DNA of 64,000 nt from Dyadobacter alkalitolerans DSM 23607 (GCF_000428845.1 NZ_AUAS01000004.1:310001-374000); one strand, 5' to 3'. Counted from the first letter of the stretch, positions 41,958 to 51,064 are shown. Numbers and translations are program-made. The notes: generated by a model not told the origin, from the sequence alone.

Positions 41958-44255
41958 TTAACGCTTAATTTTTTCTAATTCTTGCGCATTCACTTTAACA
42001 GGGAATTTCGCTTCCAGCCGGTTTACCAACTGTTTTTCCAACTCTTTCTGATAATCGTTGATCACGCTTCCACGCGCTTCTGCAAATGTCTTTCCGCGTG
42101 ACGGCTCTATTTTTTGTACGGAAGTCCAGAAAACCATGTTGTTATCCGTCACAGTTTGTTCGCCCGTCTGCCATTTGAATTGGGCAAATAATGGGTTGTC
42201 TTTTGTAAAATATCCGTCCCGGATAATAACGGCGTCGGGAGCGTCTGCATTATAAACTTTCTCCACGTCACCTTTCGACTGGCTATAAAACTGGAAGCCT
42301 ACCCGCCGGTTGCGGTCGGCTTCGGCAGTCTGCCTGAACGAACCATAATCTTTTTCAATGATCCGTAAAATCGGGATATTCCGGCCATTCAAATACTTTA
42401 CAACATTCCTGATCCGGTTGGCGGATGTGGCTTCACTTTCGTCCGCCGATCTGTAACCTGCAATTTCTACAATGTAATCAGGATTCTTTTCCATTACAAT
42501 ATAAACGTCGGTGAGCGCATCAAGCTGCTCATTATCAATTTCGCTGGCATTGGCTGCGAACAAGATTTCCTTGGATCTTCTTTCCAGCTTGTAGGGGCTC
42601 TGTGCCAATGTTCTCTTGATCGCGTTTACAGTTTGTGTGTCTTTGGCCGAAACAATGGTTGCCAGCGCGCGTTCAGGGAACTGATACCGGTCCTTATGCT
42701 GGTCGTAAAAAGCTTTTTGGCCCGTTGAATCCGTCAATGAACGTCCCCATACATTCTCCTCCATTACTTGCGAAAGCAGCACCCCTTCTTTAATCTCGCT
42801 GATCATGCTCCGGAACTCAGCATTGGTTTCTTCCAAATGTTCCTTTTCAAAGACAGCCAGGCTTTCCGTCACATAGTCATTGTAATATTTCCGAAACACA
42901 ACCGCAGGCGATGCATCTTTCGGTTTTACCTGCTGCTTTGTTTTTACATAGTTCAAAAAGCCCAGTGCATCGAAAGATTGCTCTTCAATCTTAAATAACG
43001 CAACCGAAGCCCAATCTGTTGATACCGCACTTAAATAATCCCAGTTTCCGCTGGTAATGCTGCTGTCTCCCAACGCCGCAACCGTTTTCCACTGTTCTGC
43101 AAATTCCTGCACTTTGTATTTCTCCCTGAGCCGTTTCGCATTGGCTTGTTCCAGCACTTTACCTCTCGAATCCGTCACCACTTTTTTCCGCAGCGACGGC
43201 GCCATGGTTGCATATGGTTCCAGGCTGCGCTTTTCTGCCAGCCGCACAATGTGCCAGCCATACATGGTCAGGAGAGGTTTGGAATAGGCGTTCACCTTGG
43301 TCAATGCAAAGGCCGCTTCTTCAATTTCGGGCACCATTTGCCCGATGCCAAACATGGGGAGTAACCCGCTGTTTTTTCTGGATTGTTTGTCGTCTGAAAA
43401 ACTTTCCACGACTGCTTCCCAATCTTCACCGCTTTGTAGCAGCGTATAGGCCTCATCGATCCGCGCTTTGGCAGACTCTTTTTGCGCTGCAGTTCCTGCC
43501 GTATCCTGCTGAACCATGATATGCGCAATCCGAACCATCCCCCGGTTCGAACGGCGATCTGTTACTTTCACCAGATGATAGCCTGCCTTTGTCCGTACGG
43601 GCTGCGAAACTTTTCCAACCGGCAACGTATAAGCAGCGGTTTCAATGGGATATAAGGTCTGAAAAGCGGTAAAATAACCCAGATCGCCTTTGGTTTTTGA
43701 TGCAACGGGATCTTTCGAGAATTTTGCGGCGAGGTCGCCAAAATCATTGCCTTCCTCCAATCTTCCCCTTAATGCGATGGCCGCGCGGTAGGCTTCCAAA
43801 GTATCGGCCGGAGAAGCATCTTCCGAAACACCGATCAGGATATGGGAAGCTCTTACCTCCTGTTTCAGGCGGTTATAAGCTTCATTCGAAAGTTTTTCGA
43901 CAAGTGATTTGTCGACCAGGTGGTTTTTCGCGAGCTGTTCGCGGTAGGAGGTGATTTCCTCTTTATAGTCCTGAGTGGTGTCTTTCCCTTCTTGCCTGGC
44001 ATGCAGGACCTTGATTTTAAGATCTTTATACAAATTAAAATATTCTTCCGGGGTTAATTCACGCGTTGAATCAGAAGCATTTTTGTTTTTGTTATACGAA
44101 TCCTGGTAATCTTCAATCGAAAATTTCTCGTTCCCTATTTCCAGTAAAGCGGGCGTTTCGGTTACTACTGCTGCTTGTTGAGGAGGTGCGGTTGTTTTAC
44201 AGGAGCTTACGGCTAAAATCGCAAGCAGGGCAATGTTATATTCTATTTTAGGCAT
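41958..44255 (-). CDS. Large parvulin-type peptidylprolyl isomerase lipoprotein
   Basis: A 765-residue exported protein. The N-terminus is a lipoprotein signal (MPKIEYNIALLAILAVSSC) with lipobox VSSC at C19. Two parvulin domains are clear, one around residues 135-235 (ASHILIGVSEDASPADTLE, GDLGYFTAFQ) and one around 240-350 (RIAHIMVQQDTAG, NSGLLPMFGIGQMVPEIEEAA). A long C-terminal half, containing a segment resembling OmpA-like regions (EIAGYRSADESEATSANRIRN), follows. It is the first gene of the minus-strand unit running through the SurA-like, MoxR and dehydrogenase genes, with a well-formed promoter upstream. Role in periplasmic folding is inferred. Confidence 0.88.
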   Translation of the reverse strand: MPKIEYNIALLAILAVSSCKTTAPPQQAAVVTETPALLEIGNEKFSIEDYQDSYNKNKNASDSTRELTPEEYFNLYKDLKIKVLHARQEGKDTTQDYKEEITSYREQLAKNHLVDKSLVEKLSNEAYNRLKQEVRASHILIGVSEDASPADTLEAYRAAIALRGRLEEGNDFGDLAAKFSKDPVASKTKGDLGYFTAFQTLYPIETAAYTLPVGKVSQPVRTKAGYHLVKVTDRRSNRGMVRIAHIMVQQDTAGTAAQKESAKARIDEAYTLLQSGEDWEAVVESFSDDKQSRKNSGLLPMFGIGQMVPEIEEAAFALTKVNAYSKPLLTMYGWHIVRLAEKRSLEPYATMAPSLRKKVVTDSRGKVLEQANAKRLREKYKVQEFAEQWKTVAALGDSSITSGNWDYLSAVSTDWASVALFKIEEQSFDALGFLNYVKTKQQVKPKDASPAVVFRKYYNDYVTESLAVFEKEHLEETNAEFRSMISEIKEGVLLSQVMEENVWGRSLTDSTGQKAFYDQHKDRYQFPERALATIVSAKDTQTVNAIKRTLAQSPYKLERRSKEILFAANASEIDNEQLDALTDVYIVMEKNPDYIVEIAGYRSADESEATSANRIRNVVKYLNGRNIPILRIIEKDYGSFRQTAEADRNRRVGFQFYSQSKGDVEKVYNADAPDAVIIRDGYFTKDNPLFAQFKWQTGEQTVTDNNMVFWTSVQKIEPSRGKTFAEARGSVINDYQKELEKQLVNRLEAKFPVKVNAQELEKIKR

Positions 44256-44600
44256 ATCTACAAATCGAATTTTAAAGAGGCTTCCGGCAATATACGGCTG
44301 CCTTACGACGCTGGTAAAGCCGGCAAAGTTAGACGCTTTCCGAACAGATCAAAAATATAACGTACAGGCAGCCGATTTGTTCTCTGTTGTCCACAGTAGC
44401 TGGGATTCTCAGTATGGCGTGATCGCCCCACTGCAAACGTTTGCATCATGGCTATTCTTAGGAAACCGGTGTAGAAGTCCCTCTATTTGCACTCCTGCAT
44501 GAATCTTTGGTTCAATAATTATAAATGTCCTTTTTAAGCGTTTTTAGGCACAATTTTTTTAGCAGACGCCAGCAAAAGTAGTTCTTAAAAAAGGTTGGTC
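44256..44600. other. 345-bp divergent intergenic region
   Basis: No gene is visible. The region holds the minus-strand promoter at 44324-44352 for the PPIase gene and a 14-bp perfect palindrome, TGCAAACGTTTGCA, at 44432-44445 midway between the two divergent starts. No clear -7 box was found for the plus-strand gene. Confidence 0.6.
44324..44352 (-). promoter_or_regulatory. Promoter of the PPIase-MoxR-dehydrogenase unit
   Basis: On the minus strand a TTTTTG element (TTG at 44352-44350) is followed after 18 bp by TAACTTTG (44331-44324). Both elements and their spacing match the Bacteroidota consensus closely. Transcription should start near 44318, about 65 bases before the start codon at 44255. 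Confidence 0.75.
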
Positions 44601-45083
44601 ATGGAAGAGAGTAAAAAGAATGATTTCGTTCAGGCAATCAGAGCATTGTGGATCGAGCAGAAAACCAGAGAACTCCTTTATTTAGAAGCATTGAAGAAGG
44701 ACAATATGGGCCCTTGCAGGCGTATTCTCAGCCAGGGCCATGTAAGTGCTTTATTATTCCAAAAGGAGATCAAGTGGATTTATGATTATTTTAAGTGTTT
44801 CCTAACGGACAAAGAGTTAGGCGAAACCAATCATATCACGGCCCGGGCAGCACTAAAATTGCTGGAAGACGTGGAAGAAAAAGAAGAAATTGCAACTTGT
44901 CTAAAAAAGGTAGAAGCAGCTACATTGCAGCTCTACAAAAAGCTGCGTACTTACGTTGATAAGGATTCGGAAGCAAGACAAATGCTGGACGAACATTTGG
45001 TGCGTATCTCTGAATTTTACGAATCGTTATGCAAGCTGGAAGTCGGGACCAGAAGCAGGGTCGGTTATACCGCTGCTGCCTGA
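44601..45083 (+). CDS. DUF2383-like helical bundle protein
   Basis: A 160-residue, probably all-helical protein. The start is ATG 44601 (MEESKKND); an upstream TTG at 44595 is in frame but unneeded. Segments such as KTRELLYLEALKKDN, SQGHVSALLFQKEIKWIYDYF and LQLYKKLRTYVDKDSEARQMLDEHLVRISEFYESL alternate charged and hydrophobic residues as in four-helix bundles. The general shape resembles the DUF2383/PA2169-type protein at 13041-13535, but sequence similarity is low. No catalytic motif is seen. It is convergent with the VOC gene, sharing a small 6-bp hairpin at the junction. Confidence 0.6.
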   Translation: MEESKKNDFVQAIRALWIEQKTRELLYLEALKKDNMGPCRRILSQGHVSALLFQKEIKWIYDYFKCFLTDKELGETNHITARAALKLLEDVEEKEEIATCLKKVEAATLQLYKKLRTYVDKDSEARQMLDEHLVRISEFYESLCKLEVGTRSRVGYTAAA

Positions 45084-45092
45084 TCTGCAAAA

Positions 45093-45482
45093 TCAGATCT
45101 CATATAATTCAATAGGCAGGTCGTCAGGATCGGCAAAGAATGTAAATTTTTTGCCGGTAAATTCATCCACTCTCACGGCCTCCGTAACGATCCCTTTTTT
45201 TCGCAACTGCACAATCGCTGGTTCTATATCATCCACCTGAAAAGCAATGTGCCGCACGCCGGTCGACTCGGGCCGCGACGGACGCTTAGGCGGACTGGGG
45301 AAGGAAAACAGCTCGATAATGTATTGCCCGTTGAGCGAAAGATCAAGCTTATAAGAGTCCCTTTCTGATCTGTACACCTCTCTTTCAATTTCAAAGCCGA
45401 GGATATCCGTATAAAAATGTTTGGATTTTTCGTAATCCGAGCAAATGATGGCAATGTGGTGTACGGCTTTGAGTAGTTTCAT
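45093..45482 (-). CDS. VOC-family protein (glyoxalase I-like, YaeR type)
   Basis: A 129-residue vicinal-oxygen-chelate protein. Metal ligands are suggested by AVHHIAIICSDYEKSKHFYTDILGF, IIELFSFP, GVRHIAFQVDD and the final LPIELYEI. This arrangement matches the YaeR/SMU-type glyoxalase-like proteins, whose substrates are mostly unknown. A -7 box (TATATTTG, 45502-45509) lies 20 bp before the ATG. It is a small single gene, convergent with the DUF2383-like gene. Confidence 0.9.
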   Translation of the reverse strand: MKLLKAVHHIAIICSDYEKSKHFYTDILGFEIEREVYRSERDSYKLDLSLNGQYIIELFSFPSPPKRPSRPESTGVRHIAFQVDDIEPAIVQLRKKGIVTEAVRVDEFTGKKFTFFADPDDLPIELYEI

Positions 45483-45501
45483 GATACGGGGTTATAGCTC
45501 T

Positions 45502-45509
45502 CAAATATA
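45502..45509 (-). promoter_or_regulatory. -7 box of the VOC gene
   Basis: TATATTTG on the minus strand matches TAnnTTTG. Transcription near 45496 leaves about 15 bases before the ATG at 45482. Confidence 0.6.
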
Positions 45510-45520
45510 GACCGCATATT

Positions 45521-46708
45521 TTAAATCCTGATAAATATCTTTCGTACGTATAACCAATACAGGATCGCCCATTCCACCATCAGAATAACTGCACCGCGAA
45601 CCAACGGCTGGTAATCTGGCCCGAAAATCAGGTCATAATTTTGGCTGACATTAATCCGGAATGAGCTGTCTATAAAGCTGACAATGGTTTCAGCCATTAC
45701 GTAGGCTACAATTGAATTGGTGCCAATGACGATAAGTGGAAAGAAGAACCGCTGCTTTTGTTTTACATCAACAATAAAGTAAAATCCAGCCAGGAACAAC
45801 ATACAAACTCCTCCACTGAAAAGCGTCCATGCAGGCGTCCAGATGCGTTTCACGATGGGGTTAATGCCCGCGAAATTAAGGACCAATGCCAGCGCCAGCA
45901 GGATTGCCGCTGTTACAGCGAGGCGTTTGAGCAACCAGATGGAAGCCGTGGCGGATTTAAGCCATTTTCCTGCAATAAGGCCGAGGATCATGGTTCCTAA
46001 TGTGGGAATGAAACTCAATGTGCTATATCCGCCTCCGTTGAATTTGAATGTTTCGGGTCGCGGAAATAAATTCAGGAACCAGCGATCAAATGCCCAGGCA
46101 ATGTTTGTATTCTTGTTCCAATGTGCGGCAAAGCCTTTAAGATTGTGCTCCCAGTTGGCGACATTGCCCGTTTCTGACCAGTCGAAGTAAGGCCCGGGCA
46201 GGCTGTATAATGCGAATGCGAGTCCGTATGCAAGTAAAATCCCGCCTAGCGCCCCCCATTGCGTGCGTTCGCCCATAAACCCGAGGGCGAATAAGATAGG
46301 ATAGCCTAAGCCGATCTGCGTTAATGTATCTTCAAAAGTAAAGTTGGTCTGCTCGCTATGCATGGAACGCAGGAAAATGCCAAGCAAAATCAACGTCAGC
46401 GACCTCCTGAATGTATGCAGCCACATTACGGTTGTACTTTGCTCCCGGCTAGCACGGCTGGCGATAGAGTAGGGAAGTGCCACCCCGACCAAGAACGAGA
46501 AAGAAGGCTGGATCATGTCGTGCAAAGAGCAGCCTACCCATTCCACATGACTTTGATGATAATCCAGAAATGCCCAAAAAGAACTGCCTGGAAAGGCTTC
46601 CGCAACTTTTCCCAACCGCAGCACTTCGGCCATCATCAGGAACATTACAAATCCCCGATAGGCATCGATGGATGAAACACGTTTGGGCGCGGGTATATAC
46701 TCTTTCAA
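45521..46708 (-). CDS. DUF5009 / NagX-like membrane acyltransferase family protein
   Basis: A 395-residue inner-membrane protein with about ten membrane segments. It starts RVSSIDAYRGFVMFLMMAEVLRL, the signature of the DUF5009 and heparan-alpha-glucosaminide N-acetyltransferase (HGSNAT)-like family. These proteins are thought to transfer acetyl groups across the membrane onto amino sugars (family knowledge). The characteristic region near IGLGYPILFALGFMGERTQWG and a late CMLFLAGFYFIVDVKQK are present. It is the gene downstream of the GMC unit on the same strand, but a strong terminator stands between them. Confidence 0.85.
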   Translation of the reverse strand: MKEYIPAPKRVSSIDAYRGFVMFLMMAEVLRLGKVAEAFPGSSFWAFLDYHQSHVEWVGCSLHDMIQPSFSFLVGVALPYSIASRASREQSTTVMWLHTFRRSLTLILLGIFLRSMHSEQTNFTFEDTLTQIGLGYPILFALGFMGERTQWGALGGILLAYGLAFALYSLPGPYFDWSETGNVANWEHNLKGFAAHWNKNTNIAWAFDRWFLNLFPRPETFKFNGGGYSTLSFIPTLGTMILGLIAGKWLKSATASIWLLKRLAVTAAILLALALVLNFAGINPIVKRIWTPAWTLFSGGVCMLFLAGFYFIVDVKQKQRFFFPLIVIGTNSIVAYVMAETIVSFIDSSFRINVSQNYDLIFGPDYQPLVRGAVILMVEWAILYWLYVRKIFIRI

Positions 46709-46738
46709 ATTTTGATGGGTTTAGTCAGAGCATAAAAG

Positions 46739-46774
46739 AAAAAACCCCGCCGGATATACCCAGCGAGGTTTTTT
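46739..46774 (-). terminator. Intrinsic terminator after the GMC oxidoreductase gene
   Basis: Six A's and CCCCGC (46739-46750) pair with GCGAGG and six T's (46763-46774), one C-A mismatch inside. On the minus strand it follows the GMC stop at 46793 and precedes the DUF5009 gene. Confidence 0.85.
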
Positions 46775-46792
46775 CAATTGAAATATGCTTAA

Positions 46793-48511
46793 CTAAACAT
46801 TCATCTTTTTTAGCTCTTTCACGGCATGGTCGGCCGCACGTGCCGTCATGGCCATGTAGGTTAGCGACGGGTTCACGCAAGAAGCGGAAGTCATGAATGC
46901 GCCATCCGTTACATACACATTTTCTGCGCCCCAAACCTGATTGTTTTTATTCAAAACAGAAGTTTTTGGATCACTACCCATCCGGGCTGTGCCCATTTCG
47001 TGGATACCAATGCCTGGGTGTTTGGAATCGTCAATGTATGGCGTCACATTTTTCAAACCTGCTGCTTCCAGCATTTCCGCTGCATCATTCATCATGTCAA
47101 CGCGCATTTTCCGCTCGTTTTCACCGTAAGCTGCATCAAAAACCACAAGTGGAAGTCCCCATTTGTCTTTCTTGGTCGGGTGCAATGTAAAGCGGTTTTT
47201 TTCGTCCGCGATCATCTCACCGAAACCCTGAATGTTCATATTCCATCCGCCTGGCTCTGAGAGCGACTTCTTGAAATCAGCACCGAAACCGTCTGTTCCA
47301 ACGCCGCGTCCCCAGCTTTCGCGGCTTGCGCCTCCCTGGTAACCGAAGCCACGGATGTAATCGCGCTTGTCGTCGCCCCAGTTGCGATAACGTGGGATAT
47401 AGATTCCGTTTGCACGTCTTCCGAAATAATATTTGTCTTCAAAACCATCCACATCCGCTCTCGCGCCAACTGCCAGGTGGTGGTCCATAATGTTACGTCC
47501 CAGCTGATCACTTTCATTTCCCAGACCATTCGGGAAACGTTTCGACTTGGAGTTCATCAAAATAGAAGCAGAGGCAATCGCCGAAGCATTCAGGAAAACA
47601 ATTTTTGCATAGTATTCCTTGGTTTCCAATGTGTTCTGGTTGATCACACGAACACCTGTTACTTTGCCCAGCTTGTCATCGTAAATCACTTCCGAAACGA
47701 TAGAATCAGGCACCAATGTAAGATTACCCGTTCTTTGCGCAGCTGGAAGCGTTGCCGATTGTGTACTGAAATAGGCACCGTAAGGGCACCCGCGCATACA
47801 CATGTTACGGAACTGACAAGCAGCACGTCCCAGCTCGGTATGGAAAGCTTGTGGCTGGGTTAAGTGCGCGGCGCGGCCCATAATGATGTGGCGGCCTGCA
47901 AATTTCTTCTCGACTTCGCCTTTTACGTGTTTTTCAACGCAGTTCATTTGCATTGGAGGCAGGTAATTTCCGTCCGGCAATACATCCAAACCGTCTTTCG
48001 CACCACTGATCCCCGCAAATTTCTCCACGTAGTCATACCAGGGAGCAATGTCCTTGTAACGGATCGGCCAGTCTACCGCGATGCCGTCTTTTGCATTCGC
48101 TTCGAAGTCCATCGGGTTTAGGCGATAGCTCTGACGTCCCCACAGCAGCGAGCGTCCGCCTACGTGATAGGCACGGATCCAGTCGAATTTGCGGGTTTCT
48201 TCGTACTGGTTTTCTTTATCGTTTTCAAACAGATATGCCCATTCTTCATTGGCTGTATACCCTGTTCTGATCCCTGCCCAGTATTGTTCTTTGGCAATGG
48301 TGGTAACACGGCCTCTGTGTTCAAATTCCCAGGGGGCAAGCGTTGCTGTTTTATAGTCGGTAATATGCTTGATGTCGCGGCCTCGTTCGAGCATGACCAC
48401 TTTCAAGCCTTTTTCTGTCAATTCCTTAGCTGCCCAGCCGCCGCTGATTCCCGATCCAACCACGATTGCGTCGTATGTGGTTTGTTTCGCTGCTTTTATG
48501 TTTAAATTCAT
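46793..48511 (-). CDS. GMC-family oxidoreductase, large flavoprotein subunit
   Basis: A 572-residue FAD enzyme. The dinucleotide-binding motif is DAIVVGSGISGGWAAKELTEKG, and the GMC C-terminal region ends GIHEMGTARMG and VTDGAFMTSASCVNPSLTYMAMTARAADHAV, with the catalytic histidine expected in the HEMGT segment. A cysteine-rich stretch, CQFRNMCMRGCPYGAYFS, matches the membrane-bound gluconate/sorbitol/fructose dehydrogenase type. There is no signal peptide, but the upstream gene encodes a small subunit with a Tat-like leader, so the enzyme may be co-exported. It probably oxidises a sugar or sugar alcohol; the electron acceptor is unknown, as no cytochrome c subunit is encoded beside it. Confidence 0.93.
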   Translation of the reverse strand: MNLNIKAAKQTTYDAIVVGSGISGGWAAKELTEKGLKVVMLERGRDIKHITDYKTATLAPWEFEHRGRVTTIAKEQYWAGIRTGYTANEEWAYLFENDKENQYEETRKFDWIRAYHVGGRSLLWGRQSYRLNPMDFEANAKDGIAVDWPIRYKDIAPWYDYVEKFAGISGAKDGLDVLPDGNYLPPMQMNCVEKHVKGEVEKKFAGRHIIMGRAAHLTQPQAFHTELGRAACQFRNMCMRGCPYGAYFSTQSATLPAAQRTGNLTLVPDSIVSEVIYDDKLGKVTGVRVINQNTLETKEYYAKIVFLNASAIASASILMNSKSKRFPNGLGNESDQLGRNIMDHHLAVGARADVDGFEDKYYFGRRANGIYIPRYRNWGDDKRDYIRGFGYQGGASRESWGRGVGTDGFGADFKKSLSEPGGWNMNIQGFGEMIADEKNRFTLHPTKKDKWGLPLVVFDAAYGENERKMRVDMMNDAAEMLEAAGLKNVTPYIDDSKHPGIGIHEMGTARMGSDPKTSVLNKNNQVWGAENVYVTDGAFMTSASCVNPSLTYMAMTARAADHAVKELKKMNV

Positions 48512-48578
48512 GATGAATGTTTTTCGAAATTAATGACTTGGCCAGATGCCGGCCTAAAAAATTCTGGAAATGCGGTCC

Positions 48579-49178
48579 TTACAAGGCCCACGCTTTTTGT
48601 CCCGGTTTGTAATCGATACAGCCGTCATAGCGTCCCGGAACTGCCACGTATTCAAGCGCTTGCGTTGCACCTTGCTCTGATGTGAAATAACCTAGTAAGG
48701 TAAGCTCCTTCAATAACCGGAAGAATGGCACGGGTGCATCTGTATATTCTTTTCCAGCCTCTGTATACTTTTTCTTTTCCGTGTCTGCCTTCGCCAGATC
48801 TGCTTTGGACGCCTTTTCCATTTCGGTCAGGATCGCCGTTCTGTCTTGTGGCGTTGCCTTCATGAAATCTTTCTTTTCAAGCTCATCTAATCCTTTATTG
48901 AAGCTTTTCTGCTCTGGCTCGGAATAGCAATCCTTCATCATTTTTTCAATAAACTCACCTACTTTCGCATCCTTCGCTCCCGGAGTGTCAGTTTTTGGGA
49001 TAATCATCTCGGTAACCTCAGCAACCAGCGCCTGTCTTTCCGGGGTAAACGGAAAAGTAATCCCGGTAGCAGTATCAGAAGCTTTTTTGCAGCTTTCGAG
49101 AAAAGCCAGCATGGTGGGGGCTGAGAGTGCACCACCCATTAAAAGTGCCACACGACCAAGGGCATCACGTCTTTTCAT
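48579..49178 (-). CDS. Gluconate 2-dehydrogenase subunit 3-like protein
   Basis: A 199-residue partner protein of GMC oxidoreductases (PF13618 type). Residues 1-30 form a twin-arginine leader (MKRRDALGRVALLMGGALSA), followed by a helical domain with the family core FTPERQALVAEVTEMIIPKTDTPGAKDAKVGEFIEKMM and the end RLLKELTLLGYFTSEQGATQALEYVAVPGRYDGC. Such subunits carry the large flavoprotein through the Tat system and hold it in place (family knowledge). It lies 67 bp upstream of the GMC gene on the same strand, and the two form a typical operon. Confidence 0.93.
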   Translation of the reverse strand: MKRRDALGRVALLMGGALSAPTMLAFLESCKKASDTATGITFPFTPERQALVAEVTEMIIPKTDTPGAKDAKVGEFIEKMMKDCYSEPEQKSFNKGLDELEKKDFMKATPQDRTAILTEMEKASKADLAKADTEKKKYTEAGKEYTDAPVPFFRLLKELTLLGYFTSEQGATQALEYVAVPGRYDGCIDYKPGQKAWAL

Positions 49179-49416
49179 TTGATATACTTTATATGATAGG
49201 TTAACAATCCAAAGTGTAATAATACATTTGATTAATGCAATTTTAAAAAGCCTGCTAATTTATGAAATATTCTCTGTTTACGGGTTCTTAGAACAATTCT
49301 ATATAATGTAAACAAAGGCTATGTAACTCACTGTCAATGCGCATGGCGATATTAAAAACGCATTAATGTGTACTTTCTTAGCATGGACAATTTTGGTTGC
49401 CGCAACAATGAACGAC

Positions 49417-50472
49417 TTATATTACCATTAAATTGCAACCACGGATGTCAGAATTATCAAAGCGGCCCATGACATAAAACGAGCCTTCCTTTTCGCCGAA
49501 TCTGCCGAGGTCCTGGGTCTCTATGAATGAGCAGCTATCCAGGTTGGCCAGATCGATAACGTTAATGCCGCCGGTTTTGGAACTGTTTATATTGTGATCG
49601 TAAATAGCAAAAGGATCATTGATATCCCGCAGCAAAATGCGCATTGAAAAGCCCGGCACGAGCAGCCCCGCGCCGTGTGAATAGCCTTGCGAAAGCATTT
49701 CGGTCATGCCATATTCAGAATGGATTTTGTCAACACCAAGTCTGCCGGTAAGGATGTCGTGCACTTCTTCTCTTAAAAGCTCCTGCCGCCGCCCTTTCAT
49801 GCCGCCAGTATCCATCACCGTAAGGTCTTTTATTTGGGTTAAAAACGAGAGATCGTGGTCGCTCTCGGCCAGGTCCAGCAGGGCAAATGTTACTCCTAAC
49901 ATGAGGACCTTCTTTCCGTCGGGGTTGTTTGCAAGAAAAGTGAGCGTTTCAAGCAGATCGTCCACATTTTTAAGATAAAAACCGGATAAATGTGACCGGC
50001 TTTCCTCAATAAAATGTTGCATCATATACACCAGCGAAGAGTTGTTTCGTTCAAGATATGATGGAAGCAGCGCCAGAATATGGAACTGTTTCAGGTCACC
50101 AAAATTTTCCCGAAAAATGCGAGCGGAGACGTCCTTATATAATGTCCCGTCGAACAAATGGTGCTGGCTTGTTTGCTGGCCGGTTGTTCCGCTGCTTTGG
50201 AAAATAGCGGAAGCCGCTGGCAGGTCGCCGGTCCGGATAACGTGGTTTTTAAAAAACTGAACGGGCAAAAAGGGAATCTGGGTCAGGCGGGTAATATGCT
50301 CCGGGTTAATGTTCAGATTTTTGAGATACTGATTGTAAACCGGGTTATATGCTGCCTGATAGCGAAAAGTTTCCAGTGTAAGACGCTCGAAATTAGCAAG
50401 TTGTAAGGCGAGGATCTGCTCACGCAGTGCCTGCCGTTTTTCGGTTTGAGATTTGTTGTTTTGAAGTTCCAA
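49417..50472 (-). CDS. LuxE-like acyl-protein synthetase / acyl-adenylating protein
   Basis: A 351-residue member of the LuxE/acyl-protein-synthetase-like family, related to the ANL adenylating fold. It shows the phosphate-binding loop QSSGTTGQQTSQH (S93-G98), the DTGGMKGRRQELL region and the IHSEYGMTEMLSQGYS motif that equals the ANL A5 motif. In luminous bacteria LuxE activates fatty acids; in Bacteroidota these genes are standalone and their substrate is unknown, with acyl transfer in lipid or polysaccharide pathways suggested. It is divergent from the tandem lipoprotein genes, and its -7 box overlaps their promoter region. Confidence 0.8.
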   Translation of the reverse strand: MELQNNKSQTEKRQALREQILALQLANFERLTLETFRYQAAYNPVYNQYLKNLNINPEHITRLTQIPFLPVQFFKNHVIRTGDLPAASAIFQSSGTTGQQTSQHHLFDGTLYKDVSARIFRENFGDLKQFHILALLPSYLERNNSSLVYMMQHFIEESRSHLSGFYLKNVDDLLETLTFLANNPDGKKVLMLGVTFALLDLAESDHDLSFLTQIKDLTVMDTGGMKGRRQELLREEVHDILTGRLGVDKIHSEYGMTEMLSQGYSHGAGLLVPGFSMRILLRDINDPFAIYDHNINSSKTGGINVIDLANLDSCSFIETQDLGRFGEKEGSFYVMGRFDNSDIRGCNLMVI

Positions 50473-50486
50473 TACTGTTACTTTCG
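50459..50486 (+). promoter_or_regulatory. Promoter of the first tandem lipoprotein gene
   Basis: TTTTG (50459-50463) is followed after 15 bp by TACTTTCG (50479-50486), one mismatch from TAnnTTTG. Transcription would begin near 50491, 20 bases before ATG 50511. Confidence 0.45.
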
Positions 50487-50500
50487 TAGAAATATAAATA

Positions 50501-50508
50501 CAAAGCTA
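50501..50508 (-). promoter_or_regulatory. -7 box of the LuxE-like gene
   Basis: TAGCTTTG on the minus strand matches TAnnTTTG and would start transcription near 50495, about 22 bases before the ATG at 50472. It lies inside the plus-strand gene's leader, so the two promoters face and overlap each other. Confidence 0.5.
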
Positions 50509-50510
50509 AT

Positions 50511-51035
50511 ATGCAATTGAAAGTTTCCCTATTCATCATTTTGGCAGCAGGAGCATTAGGCTGCGTGGATATCCCGGACTTCGATAACACACCCAAAATA
50601 TATTATAATGGTATCGATCAGTTTACAGAAACTGATTCTGCCGACAAGAAAGTTCGCGAGAATGTGATCATTACCATCGACTTTGAAGACGGTGACGGTG
50701 ACCTTGGCGCTTCCGCTGATGAACGTTCGGATTCATCCTTTGTAAGGCCTTACGGAAAATGGGGTAACTACGAGCTAGTCACGGCAAGAAAAGGATCGGA
50801 TGGCAAATGGACGGAGTCTATTCTTGCGGAAGATCAATACAAATGGATGCCTATCTTGAAACCTGACGGCAAGCCAGGTCCTATCAAAGGAAAGTTAGAC
50901 TTGAATACAAGCTTTCTATATGGTAATAGCACGGTTCCGGTTTATGTGAGATTTAAAGTGCGTATCCGTGACCGGGCATTGAATGTCAGCGAGCAGATCC
51001 AGACAGACAGCATTCAGGTCCCTGGTTACCGTTAA
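50511..51035 (+). CDS. Lipoprotein with aspartate-rich beta domain, tandem copy 1
   Basis: A 174-residue predicted lipoprotein. MQLKVSLFIILAAGALGC is the signal with lipobox ALGC at C18. The mature part begins VDIPDFDNTPKIYYNGI and contains an acidic loop, ITIDFEDGDGDLGASADERSD, resembling a calcium-binding DxDxDG turn, then two beta-rich stretches and ALNVSEQIQTDSIQVPGYR at the end. The next gene (51065-51592) encodes a close paralogue with the same features, so the pair arose by duplication. No named family is recognised. Surface or periplasmic, membrane-anchored; role unknown. Confidence 0.8.
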   Translation: MQLKVSLFIILAAGALGCVDIPDFDNTPKIYYNGIDQFTETDSADKKVRENVIITIDFEDGDGDLGASADERSDSSFVRPYGKWGNYELVTARKGSDGKWTESILAEDQYKWMPILKPDGKPGPIKGKLDLNTSFLYGNSTVPVYVRFKVRIRDRALNVSEQIQTDSIQVPGYR

Positions 51036-51064
51036 GCATTGTCACACCCTTCAACAGATTGATT

